DNA from: Solirubrobacter soli DSM 22325
Lineage (GTDB): Bacteria; Actinomycetota; Thermoleophilia; Solirubrobacterales; Solirubrobacteraceae
Length of the DNA stretch: 64,000 nt
Direction of reading: 5' to 3'
Assembly (NCBI RefSeq): GCF_000423665.1
Contig: NZ_AUIK01000029.1
Span: 1-64,000 of the forward strand
Shown here piece after piece: positions 9,277-19,106 of this stretch (position 1 is the stretch's first letter; each line of letters starts with the position of its first letter). Both the position numbers and the translations under genes were made by a program. The notes below the pieces were generated by a model that saw only the letters and a program-made list of their open reading frames with translations, ran no database searches and was not told the DNA's origin.

Positions 9277-11701
9277 TCAGCAGGACCCGCAGGCGGTCGA
9301 GCAGCGCCGCCTCGGTGAAGGGCTTGTCGATGATCTCGCCGGTCAGCTCGACCACGGGCTGGGCGTAGCCGGACATGAACAGCACGCGGAGGCTCGGGCG
9401 CGCGGCGGTGAGGCGTTCGGCGACCTCCTTGCCGAGCATCTCGGGCATCACGACGTCGGTCAGGAGCACGTCGATGTCCCCCGGATGCTCGTCGGCGAGC
9501 TTGAGCGCGTCCGCGCCGCGGGTGGCGGAGAGCACCTCGTAGCCGTTCTCGTCGAGGATCCGCCGGGTGACCTCGAGCAGCGCGGGCTCGTCCTCGACGA
9601 CGAGGATCGTCTCGCCGCCGCCGCGCGTGGGCGGCGCGGCGGCGTCGTCCGACACGCCCGGCACGGGCGCGTCCGTGGTCGGCAGCAGGATCGTGAACGT
9701 CGTCCCGAGCCCGGGCTCGGAGTAGATCTGCACGCTGCCGCCGGCCTGGGCGACGATCCCGTGCACGGTGGCCAGCCCGAGGCCGGTGCCGTCGCCGCTG
9801 GACTTCGTCGTGAAGAACGGCTCGAAGGCGCGGGCGGCGGTCTCCCGGTCCATGCCGATCCCGCTGTCGGAGACGCGCAGGCGCACGTAGCGCCCGGGCT
9901 CGAGGCTGGGGCGCGCGCTCAAGTAGGCGGCGTCGGCCTCGACGTTCTCGGTGTCGAGCGTGAGGATGCCGCCGTCGGGCATCGCGTCGCGGGCGTTGAC
10001 GGCGAGGTTGAGGAGGATCTGCTCGAGCTGGCCGTGGTCGGCCATGATCGGCCAGAGGTCGGGGGCGAGCGACGTCTTGAGCATCACGTGCTCGCCGATC
10101 GTGCGGCGCAGCAGCTCCTCCATCTCCAGCACGACCCCGGTCAGGTCGAGCACGCGCGGGCGGACCACCTCGCGGCGGGCGAACGAGAGGAGCTGGCGCG
10201 TCAGCCGCGTCGCCCGCTCTCCCGCCTTGCGGATCTCCGCGCTGTCGTGCTGGTCGCGCGTGCCCGGCTCCGCGCGGCGCTCGATGAACTTGGCGTAGCC
10301 GAGGATCACCGCCAGCAGGTTGTTGAAGTCGTGGGCGACGCCGCCCGCGAGCTGGCCGAGACTCTCGAGCCGCTGCGACTGCTGGAGCTGCAGGCGCAGG
10401 CGCTCGGCGTCGGTGACGTCCTCGGCGATCACGACGCTCGCCTCGGCGCCGCGGAAGTCGATCGCGTGCGAGGCGACGTTGACCTCGATCGGGACGCCGT
10501 CCTTGCGCAGGTGGTCGCCCGGCCCGCGTTCGATGTCATCGACGGTCAGCGCGAGGAACTCCTGTCGCGTGTAGCCATAGCTGGCCACCGCGGCGTCGTT
10601 GACCTCGACGATCCGGCGTGTGTCCACCTCGTTGACCCACATCGGCAGCGGGCTGCCCTCGAACAGGACGCGGTAGGCCGCCTGCTCTCTGATGAGCTCT
10701 TGGCCCAGCTCGTTCAGCCGGCGCGCGAGGCCGGCGACCTCGCGCGGGCCATCGACCGGAAGCATGCGCGGCACGCCCGCGGCGGCCGCGGCGTCGATCT
10801 CGTGGCCGATCCGCGCCAGTGGGCGCGCGACCCGCCGGTGCACGACCCAGGTCGCGAGGCCGAACAGCAGCAGGCCGGCGAGGACGATCGTGAGCTCGCG
10901 CCGGTTGAGCTGGCGGGTCGCGGCGAGCGCCTGCGCGCGGTCGGCGCCCGCCCGCACCCGCCAATTGACGCCCGGAACGGTCGCCTGGGCGTACAGCCGC
11001 GTCCTGCCGTCCACGTCCTTCTCGGACCGCGTGTAGGGCTTGCCGATCCAGCGCGCCGGGTCGATCGACCGGGTGAGCACCTGCTTGCCCGTGGCGTCGA
11101 TGAGGACGAACTCGAGCCCGCGCGGGCCGCCGTAGCTGCGTCCCAGGCTCTGGCCGACCGCGTCGAGGTTGAACGAGGCGATGACGAAGCCATGGCCGGG
11201 CACGGGCGCGGTCGCCAACACGACCTGCTTGCCGGTGCGCGCGTCCGAGACGGGAGCGCGCAGCAGCGGCCGCCCGGCCGCGGCGAGCCAGTCGGCGTCC
11301 TGGTAGCCGCCGGCCCCTTTCATCGACGAGCACGCGACCGATCCGTCCTCCCGCACGAGGTCGAGGTGGCCGGTCGTGTACGCGTCGGTCCCGCCGAAGG
11401 TCAGCCCGCAGTCGCCGGGGTTCTCGAACGCCTTCCCGACGCCGGGGTTGGCCGCGGCGTTGCCGACGGTCTGCTGGAGCACCTTGATGCCGTCGCCGAT
11501 CTCGCGCGCGGCGAGCCGGGCGCCGAAACGGGCGTCGGCCTGTGCCGCCTCGCGCGCATCGTCACCCGCTTGGACGCGCCCGTAGACGACCGCTGCTCCG
11601 GCGGCCGCCACGAACAGCACCGCGAGGCCGGCGAGATACGCGCGCAGCGGCACGTTCGGATGTTGGCACCACGGAACTCGCCGCGCGCCGGTATTTGCCA
11701 C
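9257..11701 (-). CDS. Hybrid sensor histidine kinase with C-terminal receiver
   Basis: An 814-residue membrane sensor: helix at about 20-42, an extracellular Cache-like region, a second helix (ELTIVLAGLLLFGLATWVV), a HAMP-like linker, a PAS domain (FEGSPLPMWVNEVD), HisKA with phospho-acceptor His457 in GGVAHDFNNLL, HATPase motifs NLAVNARDAMPDGG, DSGIGMD and GDGTGLGLATV, and a receiver with Asp749 in LLTDVVMPE. Such hybrids autophosphorylate and pass phosphate to their own receiver; no DNA-binding output is attached, so an unlinked partner is expected. The GTG at 11701 lacks a clear ribosome site; GTG 11653 (VPLRAYLAG) is an alternative. Confidence 0.92.
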   Translation of the reverse strand: MANTGARRVPWCQHPNVPLRAYLAGLAVLFVAAAGAAVVYGRVQAGDDAREAAQADARFGARLAAREIGDGIKVLQQTVGNAAANPGVGKAFENPGDCGLTFGGTDAYTTGHLDLVREDGSVACSSMKGAGGYQDADWLAAAGRPLLRAPVSDARTGKQVVLATAPVPGHGFVIASFNLDAVGQSLGRSYGGPRGLEFVLIDATGKQVLTRSIDPARWIGKPYTRSEKDVDGRTRLYAQATVPGVNWRVRAGADRAQALAATRQLNRRELTIVLAGLLLFGLATWVVHRRVARPLARIGHEIDAAAAAGVPRMLPVDGPREVAGLARRLNELGQELIREQAAYRVLFEGSPLPMWVNEVDTRRIVEVNDAAVASYGYTRQEFLALTVDDIERGPGDHLRKDGVPIEVNVASHAIDFRGAEASVVIAEDVTDAERLRLQLQQSQRLESLGQLAGGVAHDFNNLLAVILGYAKFIERRAEPGTRDQHDSAEIRKAGERATRLTRQLLSFARREVVRPRVLDLTGVVLEMEELLRRTIGEHVMLKTSLAPDLWPIMADHGQLEQILLNLAVNARDAMPDGGILTLDTENVEADAAYLSARPSLEPGRYVRLRVSDSGIGMDRETAARAFEPFFTTKSSGDGTGLGLATVHGIVAQAGGSVQIYSEPGLGTTFTILLPTTDAPVPGVSDDAAAPPTRGGGETILVVEDEPALLEVTRRILDENGYEVLSATRGADALKLADEHPGDIDVLLTDVVMPEMLGKEVAERLTAARPSLRVLFMSGYAQPVVELTGEIIDKPFTEAALLDRLRVLLTSRASP

Positions 11702-11704
11702 GAG

Positions 11705-11718
11705 GTCCGCGTGCGGAC
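11705..11718. promoter_or_regulatory. Palindrome between divergent kinase and amylosucrase genes
   Basis: GTCCGC-GT-GCGGAC is a perfect inverted repeat in the 43-base divergent gap. It could be a regulator site or an mRNA hairpin; in this GC-rich DNA a 6-bp match may be chance. Confidence 0.25.
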
Positions 11719-11744
11719 AGGATCATCGATTAGGGTCCGGCGCC

Positions 11745-13631
11745 GTGCAGAACGTGCACGCGATGCGTCCCGAGGTGCGGGCGGACTACGAGGCCGCGCG
11801 CGCGGTCGCGCACGGCGACATGGCCTTCGAGGTGCGCTTCGAGCGCTTCTTCACCGAGCTGCGGGACCCGCTCTGCGCGCTCTACGGCGACGATCCGCGG
11901 TTCGCCGACGCGTGGGAGCGGTTGCTGCGCGCCGTCGCGGCGACGGCGGCCGCGAGGTCGGACGAGCTGCGCGTGCTCGACCACGAGCGCGAGATCACGC
12001 CCGACTGGCTCCAGCGCGAGCAGGCGGTCGGGTATGTGACCTACGTCGACCGGTTCGCGGGCACGGTGCGCGGCGTGCGGGACAAGCTCCCCTACCTGCG
12101 CGAGCTCGGCGTGACGTACCTGCACCTGATGCCGCTGCTGCACGCCCGGCCCGCGCCCAACGACGGCGGCTACGCGGTCATCGACTACGCGGCGGTCGAC
12201 CCCGCTCTGGGGACGATGGACGACCTGCGCGCCCTGGCGGACGACCTCCGCGCCGAGGGGATGGCGCTGTGCGTGGACGTGGTGCTCAACCACACCGCGG
12301 CCGAGCACCCGTGGACGCGCGAGCATCCCGACTACTACCGGACGTTCCCGGACCGCGTCGAGCCCGACCTGTACGAGCGCACGCTGCCCGACGTCTTCCC
12401 GGACACCGCCCCGGGGAGCTTCACGCAGGTCTCCGACCGCTGGGTGTGGACGACGTTCAACGCGTACCAGTGGGACCTCGACTACACGAACCCCGACGTG
12501 TTCGTGGCGATGACGTCGGCGATGCTCGGCCTCGCCGCGGTGGGCGTGGACGTGCTGCGGCTCGACGCCGCGCCGTTCCTGTGGAAGCGGGTGGGGACCA
12601 ACTGCCAGAACCAGCCGGAGGTCCACGAGCTGCTGCAGGCGTTCCGGGCGGCGCTGCGGATCGCCGCGCCGGCGGTCGCCTTCAAGGCCGAGGCGATCGT
12701 CGCGCCGCGCGACCTCGTCCCCTATCTGGGGACCGGGCGCCATGAGGGCAAGGAGTGCGACCTCGCCTACCACAACGTCCTGATGGTGCTGCTCTGGAGC
12801 GCTCTGGCCTCCGGGCGGGTGGCGCTGATGACGAGCACGCTGAAGGCGATGCCACCGGTCCCGCCGGGCGCCGGCTGGCTGACGTACGTGCGCTGCCATG
12901 ACGACATCGGGTGGGCGATCACGCCTGAGGACGCCGGCCGCGTCGGCGAGGACGCGTACCTGCACCGGCGCTTCCTCGCCGACTTCTACGCGGGCGACTT
13001 CCCGGGCACGTTCGCGCGCGGCGCGCGCTTCCAGCCCGACCCGCGCACGGGCGAGGCGCGGACCAGCGGGACGTGCGCGTCGCTGGCGGGGCTGGAGTCG
13101 GCGCCCGACCCGTACGCGACCGAGCTCGCGGTGCGGCGAATCCTGCTCCTGTACGCGGTCGCCTTCGCGCACGGCGGCCTGCCGCTGATCTACATGGGCG
13201 ACGAGTTGGGGCTGCTGAACGACCCCGCCGGCGCCGCGGACCCCGACAGCCGCTGGATGCACCGCCCGTTCATGGATTGGCAGGCGGCCGAGCGCCGCCA
13301 CGATCCCGCGTCGGTCGAGGGCCGGTTGTGGGCGGGGTTGCGGCGGTTGGTCGCCGCGCGCCGCTCCACCCGCGCGATCCACGTCCAAGGCGTGGTCGAG
13401 CCGCTGTTCACGGGCAACGACCACGTCTTCGGCCTCTGCCGCCGGCAGGCGGGCGAGGCGCTGCTGGTCGTGGCGAACTTCACGGCCGATCCGCAGCCGA
13501 TGTCACTCGACGTCGTGCGCTCACGCGGCTTCGACCTCACCGGCGCCGCCGAGGTCGACGGCCGCGACCTCGATGTCTCCCACGACTTCGTCGTCCTCGC
13601 GCCCTACCAGCACCTCTGGTTCGGGGAATGA
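11745..13631 (+). CDS. Amylosucrase-type GH13 glucosyltransferase/hydrolase
   Basis: A 628-residue enzyme with the helical N-terminal domain, (beta/alpha)8 barrel and C-terminal beta domain of amylosucrase (GH13_4), which transfers glucose from sucrose to alpha-glucan and frees fructose. Barrel motifs: DVVLNHTA; nucleophile Asp274 in DVLRLDAAPF; acid/base Glu316 in FKAEAIVAP; stabiliser Asp386 in YVRCHDDIGWA, the last close to amylosucrase. Sucrose hydrolase or trehalose-synthase-like activity cannot be excluded. GTG start; no secretion signal, so cytoplasmic. Divergent from the sensor kinase. Confidence 0.85.
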   Translation: MQNVHAMRPEVRADYEAARAVAHGDMAFEVRFERFFTELRDPLCALYGDDPRFADAWERLLRAVAATAAARSDELRVLDHEREITPDWLQREQAVGYVTYVDRFAGTVRGVRDKLPYLRELGVTYLHLMPLLHARPAPNDGGYAVIDYAAVDPALGTMDDLRALADDLRAEGMALCVDVVLNHTAAEHPWTREHPDYYRTFPDRVEPDLYERTLPDVFPDTAPGSFTQVSDRWVWTTFNAYQWDLDYTNPDVFVAMTSAMLGLAAVGVDVLRLDAAPFLWKRVGTNCQNQPEVHELLQAFRAALRIAAPAVAFKAEAIVAPRDLVPYLGTGRHEGKECDLAYHNVLMVLLWSALASGRVALMTSTLKAMPPVPPGAGWLTYVRCHDDIGWAITPEDAGRVGEDAYLHRRFLADFYAGDFPGTFARGARFQPDPRTGEARTSGTCASLAGLESAPDPYATELAVRRILLLYAVAFAHGGLPLIYMGDELGLLNDPAGAADPDSRWMHRPFMDWQAAERRHDPASVEGRLWAGLRRLVAARRSTRAIHVQGVVEPLFTGNDHVFGLCRRQAGEALLVVANFTADPQPMSLDVVRSRGFDLTGAAEVDGRDLDVSHDFVVLAPYQHLWFGE

Positions 13632-13660
13632 CGGGCCGCGGCGCGCCGTCTTAGGAGGCA

Positions 13661-15868
13661 GTGCGAACGGTCGAGACCCAGCGCGCGGACGAGCGCGCCG
13701 CTCCCACGGCGACCCCCGCGGCGCCGAGCCTGACGGGCGGCGCGGGCAACCAGGCGATGGCGGCGCTGATGCGCAGCGCCGCCGAGGCGGGCACCTCTGA
13801 GGTCATCCACTTCGAGGGCAGGGCGCTGCGCTTCGACCGCGATGTGCTGCTCGAGACGCTGACGGCGATCGAGACCGCGCAGGGGCTGGAGGCGCGGGCG
13901 GCGTTCGTGGGGCGCTTCCGCGGCGCGGCGCTGACGCCGGGCGTGCTCACCGGTGACGAGCGCGCCGGGCTCTTTCAGGACATCGTCCGCGGCCTCGATG
14001 ACGCGTCCGCGCAGCTCGACCACGAGCACGAGGAGTTCCTGAAGACGTTCGAGACGCAGGGGATCGCCGCCGCGCGCGGCATCCTCGACGACAGCGAGGC
14101 CAAGCTCCGGGCCGAGTCCGAGCGGCTCGGGCTGAGCGTGGCCTGGCAGGGCGGAGCGCCGGTCGGCGGCGACGTGCCCGGCCGGGCGATCCACACGCTC
14201 GGCAACAAGGACGAGGGCGCCAAGCTCAAGGCCGCGGCCGCCGCGCTGCTGCCGCTCGCGACCGCGGTCGAGACGACGGGCCGCGAGTCAGCGGCGGCGC
14301 TCGACGCGTTCTCGAAGGCCTCGGTCGCCGATCCCTTCGCGCTGAGCACGAAGCCGTTGTTCGAGGATTCCGAGGCGCGGCGTAAGCGCTGGCAGGAGGC
14401 GTTGGACGCGTACGAGCAGGCGCGCCGCCCGCAGGTCGCCGCGCAGCCGTCACTGGCGATGTTCGCCGACGAGCCGGGGTCGGCGCCGAAGCTGCGCAAG
14501 CTGGCCGCGATGAGCGACGCCGACCTCGGCGACGCGATGGGGCGCGAGATCGCCGAGCGGCTGGAGAACATCGAGACGGTGCGGCCCGAGCTCGGCCAGG
14601 GGCTCACGGTCTGGGGCCAGCCGCATCTGCGCCGGGTGACGCTCGACCAGATGGCCGCGACGCCGCTCCAACGCCAGCTCGTCGACAAGCGGGCGCGCGA
14701 GAAGGCCGCGCAGGCCGAGCACGACAAGATGCTGTTCGGGCTGCTGGCGCTCGGGCTCGGGATCGTCGCCGCCATCCCCTCGTTCGGCATCGGGCTGCTG
14801 GCGGAGATCGGCGCCGCCGCGGCCGCCACCGGCGCCGGCCTCGCGCTCTACCAGCTCGGCGAGACCGTCGACCAGTACTCGCTCGCGGCCGCCGCCAACG
14901 CGACCGACTTCGACAAGGCCAAGGCGATCTCCGGCGACGAGCCCAACGGGCTCGCGCTCGCGATGGCGATCGTCGGCGCGATCGCGGACGTGTTCGCCGC
15001 CGCGCACGCGTACAAGGCGCTCAAGGGCGTGTGGTCCGCGGCCAAGGCGGGTGACGTCAAGGCCGCGATCCAGTTCGCCTCGGCGGCGGAGAGCGTCGGC
15101 GTGACCGGCGCCGCCAAGCAGCAGCTGGTCGCCGAGGCGGTCGCCGGGCTCACCGACGACGCGATCGAGGAGGTCGCGAAGACGACCGCGCGCTCGGGCG
15201 GCGGCATGGACGTCGCCGAGCACATCCGGCGCCTCAGCGCGGGCCTCTCCGAGCACTCGCAGTTCAAGAACGACCTGGTCGCCGCGGAGCAGCTGATGGA
15301 GCACGTCTCCGGCCGCATCCCGGACGCGGCGCGGGAGATGATCCGCTCCGGCCGCGTACGGGTGTTCAACGAGGCGGCCATGATCGACGTCTATGGCCCG
15401 GCGCTCGGCCCCGCCAAGTGGGAGAAGCTCAACTACGCGGGCGGCTTCTACGACAAGGCCAGGGACGTGATCTTCATGCGTGGCGGGTCCGCCGAGGACA
15501 TCGCCGGCGGGATCATCCACGAGGCGACGCACCGCCTCGGGAACGCCAACCCGCTGCGCGGCAACGACTTCGTCTCCGAAGCGATGGCGGAGTTCGCCGA
15601 GCGCGACTTCTACATCAGCCTCTACCACGAGGGCGGGCCGCTCGCCGGCCGCGCGCCGACCTCGCCCCGGATCCGCAACATGCTCGCCTGGGACGACGAG
15701 ACCCTGATGGCCGACATCGAGACGCGCTACTTCGACGCCAAGGCGAACATGGCGCCGGAGAAGCGCGTGTTCTTCCTCAACGTGGGCAAGCGCACCCCGG
15801 AGGACATCGTCACCGAGGTCATGACGGACATCGCCGCCGACTACAAGGCACGGCTGCCCAGCGAGTAG
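13661..15868 (+). CDS. Putative effector/toxin-like protein with C-terminal HExxH motif
   Basis: A 735-residue protein of no firmly known family. The N-terminus has a disordered Ala/Pro/Thr segment then SLTGGAGNQAMAALMRS, resembling the (S/T)AGNxAVxxL motif that precedes DUF4157-type and injection-system-associated polymorphic toxins. Residues about 360-410 form a hydrophobic Gly/Ala-rich segment (LLALGLGIVAAIPSFGIGLL). Near the C-terminus IIHEATHRLGN supplies His620-Glu621-His624, with Glu640/Glu644 as possible third ligands, a zincin-like arrangement. GTG start preceded by TAGGAGGCA. No signal peptide, immunity gene or secretion system is visible in the window. Function is inference. Confidence 0.7.
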   Translation: MRTVETQRADERAAPTATPAAPSLTGGAGNQAMAALMRSAAEAGTSEVIHFEGRALRFDRDVLLETLTAIETAQGLEARAAFVGRFRGAALTPGVLTGDERAGLFQDIVRGLDDASAQLDHEHEEFLKTFETQGIAAARGILDDSEAKLRAESERLGLSVAWQGGAPVGGDVPGRAIHTLGNKDEGAKLKAAAAALLPLATAVETTGRESAAALDAFSKASVADPFALSTKPLFEDSEARRKRWQEALDAYEQARRPQVAAQPSLAMFADEPGSAPKLRKLAAMSDADLGDAMGREIAERLENIETVRPELGQGLTVWGQPHLRRVTLDQMAATPLQRQLVDKRAREKAAQAEHDKMLFGLLALGLGIVAAIPSFGIGLLAEIGAAAAATGAGLALYQLGETVDQYSLAAAANATDFDKAKAISGDEPNGLALAMAIVGAIADVFAAAHAYKALKGVWSAAKAGDVKAAIQFASAAESVGVTGAAKQQLVAEAVAGLTDDAIEEVAKTTARSGGGMDVAEHIRRLSAGLSEHSQFKNDLVAAEQLMEHVSGRIPDAAREMIRSGRVRVFNEAAMIDVYGPALGPAKWEKLNYAGGFYDKARDVIFMRGGSAEDIAGGIIHEATHRLGNANPLRGNDFVSEAMAEFAERDFYISLYHEGGPLAGRAPTSPRIRNMLAWDDETLMADIETRYFDAKANMAPEKRVFFLNVGKRTPEDIVTEVMTDIAADYKARLPSE

Positions 15869-18264
15869 ATGATCGTCACCGGCTTCGCGCCGGGGCTCGT
15901 GGCGGTGATGGTGAGACGGCGGGCGCGCTTGGCGGCGGCGGTGAGGTGGAAGGTGACCTTCCCGCCCTTGCGGCGGGCGATGACGCGCTTGCCGATGGCG
16001 AGCGAGACGGTCGTCACGCAGCGGGTCGAGCAGCCGGCACGGACGACGAGGCCCTTCTTGAGGATGGTCGCGCGCCGCTGGCTGGTGATCGAGAGCGAGA
16101 GCACGGGGGTGGCCGCGGGCGAGACGGTCGGGCGCGGCGTGGGGGTCGGCGCGGCCGTGGCGGTGGGCTCGGGGGCGGGCGTCGACGTCGCGGCGACGGT
16201 GGCGGTCGCGGTGGCCGTGGGTGACGCCGTGGCGGTCGCGGTGGCCGTCGGTGACGCCGTGGCCGTGGCGGTCGCGGTAGCGGTCGCCGTCGCCGTGGCG
16301 GTCGCGGTCGCCGTGGCGGTGGGCGTCGCGGTCGCGGTGGCGGTGGCCGTCGGCGTCGCCGTCGCCGTCGCCGTCGCGGTCGCGGTGGCCGTCGCCGTCG
16401 GCGTGGCCGTCTCGGTCGGCGTGGGTGTCGGCGTCGGTGTCGCCACCACGAGCGTCTGCGGCGCGGTGCGGGTCACGTTGCCCGCGTCGTCGCCCTGCTC
16501 GGCCGTGATCGAGTAGGTCCCGTCGGGCAGGGCGAGGTCGGCGGACCAGCGGCCGAGCAGCGGCGCGACGCCGATCCGGCGCACGAGCGTGTTGCCCTGC
16601 ATGACGCGCACGACGACGCCCGGGAAGTCGCCCGGAGCGGTCCCCGCCGCACCGCCGACCTTGGTCGGCGTGAGCTGGTCGACGGTCAGGTCGGGTGCGG
16701 CGGCGTCGGCCGGTGCGAGCGCGCCTGAGACGTCGAGCGACCACGGCCCGGAGTCGCTGATCGCCGCGACCGTGACCGTGTAGTGCCCCGGGGCGGGCGC
16801 GGTGAGCGTGACATCACCCTGGCGCGATGGACCCGGCTGCGGGGTCATCGTCCCCACCGAGGTCCCGCTCGCGTCGCGCAGCCAGAGGCCGAAGCCCGGG
16901 CTCGCCGCGTCCAGCGTGACCGCCAGCGGCACGCCCGCGTCGGTGACGTCGACGTCATGCGTCTCGGAGTTGCCGGCGGTCAATGTGCCGGACCATGCGC
17001 GATGCGACGGCACCGCGGGCGGGGTCGCCAGCGGCGCGCCCGCCGCGGCGAGCGCCGCGTACACGTCGACGCGCCCGTACCCGTAGTCGTTGTCGCGGCC
17101 CGGCACGCCCCAGTCGACCGCGGTGCGCTCGAGCACGCTCTTGACCTGTGCGGGCGTCAATGCCGGGTTGGCCTCGAGCAGCAGCGCCACCGCCCCCGTG
17201 ACGAACGGCGCCGCGGCGCTCGTGCCGATGCCGAGCGTCGTCCCGCCGCCGGGCTTGGGGATGACGACGTTGAAGCCGGGCGCCATGACGTCGGGCTTGA
17301 TCCGGCCGTCCGCGGTCGGGCCGCGGCTCGAGAACCACGCTTCCGAGAACCCGCCGGCGCCCGGGTCGGCCATCGCGCCCACGGTCACCGCCGACTCCGC
17401 CGCCCCCGGCGACTTGACCGTGCACAGGCCCGGCCCGGCGTTGCCCGCCGCCGCGACGACCACGATGCCGGCCGCGACCGCGGCGTCGACCGCCTTGGAG
17501 GCGACGTCGGTCCCCTCCCCACAGCCGGTCGGGTCGCCGATCGAGAGGTTGATGGCGTCGATGCCATAGGTGTCGCGATGATCGACCGCCCACTGGATGC
17601 CCTGCGCGATCAGGCCGAGGCTGCTCTGGCCGCCCGAGTCGATGACGTTGACGCTCACGAGCGACGCGCCCGGGGCGACGCCGCGTCCCTCCGGCCCGCT
17701 CGCCCCCGAGCCGGCCAGGATCGCGGAGACGAGCGATCCGTGGCCGAGCGCGTCGAACGGCTCCGTCCGCCCGCCTACGAGGTCCTTGAACGCGACCACC
17801 TTCCCGCCGGCGAGGTCCGGCATCGTCGGGTCCACGCCCGAGTCGATCACGGCGACCGTCTCACCGGATCCGTCCAGATCCGGGAGCTCGGTGCGCGCCT
17901 GCGTGACGCCGGAAGCGGTCTGACCGCTGACGCCGAACGGGACGGCGACGGCGTCGTCCTCGACGTGCGCGACGTCGGCGCGCGCAGCCAGCGCGCGGAT
18001 CTGATCCGGCGTCGCCTCGGCCGTGAAGGCGTCGACCAGGTGCAGGCGCTGGGCCCGCCGGAGCGAGCCGACTCCGTCCTCGATGGCGTCCACGCGGCCC
18101 GCCGTCGCGGGCTGGCGCAGGGCCACGATGACGGGCCGGGGCGCGCTGCCGCGCAGGTCGACGGTGTCGAAGATCTTGTCGCCGTTCGCGTCCTCCCGGG
18201 CGGCCGCGGCGGACACGCCGGGGAACACCGCGAACAGGACGAGAGCCGTCAACAGAACCCGCAT
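15841..18264 (-). CDS. Secreted subtilisin-like (S8) serine protease with Thr/Ala/Pro linker
   Basis: An 807-residue preproprotein: signal peptide (MRVLLTALVLFAVFPGVSAA), an inhibitor-I9-like propeptide to about residue 105, then the catalytic domain with Asp141 (VIDSGVD), His175 (GHGSLV), oxyanion Asn in AAGNAGPG, and Ser349 (GTSAAAPF). A beta-rich pre-C-terminal region, an Ig-like segment, a long Thr/Ala/Pro linker (about 607-717) and a basic C-terminal module follow. It is probably exported and self-processed. Its stop overlaps that of the HExxH-protein gene by 28 bases, tail-to-tail. Confidence 0.93.
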   Translation of the reverse strand: MRVLLTALVLFAVFPGVSAAAAREDANGDKIFDTVDLRGSAPRPVIVALRQPATAGRVDAIEDGVGSLRRAQRLHLVDAFTAEATPDQIRALAARADVAHVEDDAVAVPFGVSGQTASGVTQARTELPDLDGSGETVAVIDSGVDPTMPDLAGGKVVAFKDLVGGRTEPFDALGHGSLVSAILAGSGASGPEGRGVAPGASLVSVNVIDSGGQSSLGLIAQGIQWAVDHRDTYGIDAINLSIGDPTGCGEGTDVASKAVDAAVAAGIVVVAAAGNAGPGLCTVKSPGAAESAVTVGAMADPGAGGFSEAWFSSRGPTADGRIKPDVMAPGFNVVIPKPGGGTTLGIGTSAAAPFVTGAVALLLEANPALTPAQVKSVLERTAVDWGVPGRDNDYGYGRVDVYAALAAAGAPLATPPAVPSHRAWSGTLTAGNSETHDVDVTDAGVPLAVTLDAASPGFGLWLRDASGTSVGTMTPQPGPSRQGDVTLTAPAPGHYTVTVAAISDSGPWSLDVSGALAPADAAAPDLTVDQLTPTKVGGAAGTAPGDFPGVVVRVMQGNTLVRRIGVAPLLGRWSADLALPDGTYSITAEQGDDAGNVTRTAPQTLVVATPTPTPTPTETATPTATATATATATATATPTATATATATPTATATATATATATATATATATASPTATATATASPTATATATVAATSTPAPEPTATAAPTPTPRPTVSPAATPVLSLSITSQRRATILKKGLVVRAGCSTRCVTTVSLAIGKRVIARRKGGKVTFHLTAAAKRARRLTITATSPGAKPVTIIYSLGSRAL
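16130..16440 (-). repeat. Hexanucleotide-type repeat coding a Thr/Ala/Pro linker
   Basis: Degenerate GTGGCGGTCGCG/GCCGTC words (plus strand) form an in-frame array inside the protease gene, read as alternating Thr-Ala with Pro interruptions. The same kind of array occurs at 59650-60262 in another secreted protein. Confidence 0.85.
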
Positions 18265-18350
18265 GCGGTAGAGCGTCGCGGCGACGGGGTCGGCTGTACC
18301 TGGACCTTTGCAGGGGGTCGCGAATGTGAACGCGCTCGATCATCGTCTGC

Positions 18351-19102
<752 letters not shown>

Positions 19103-19106
<4 letters not shown>

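Noticed and set aside
9485-12745. 1086-residue plus-strand open frame
   Set aside because: It is a shadow of the histidine kinase and runs through the frame of the GH13 gene; no motif is visible.
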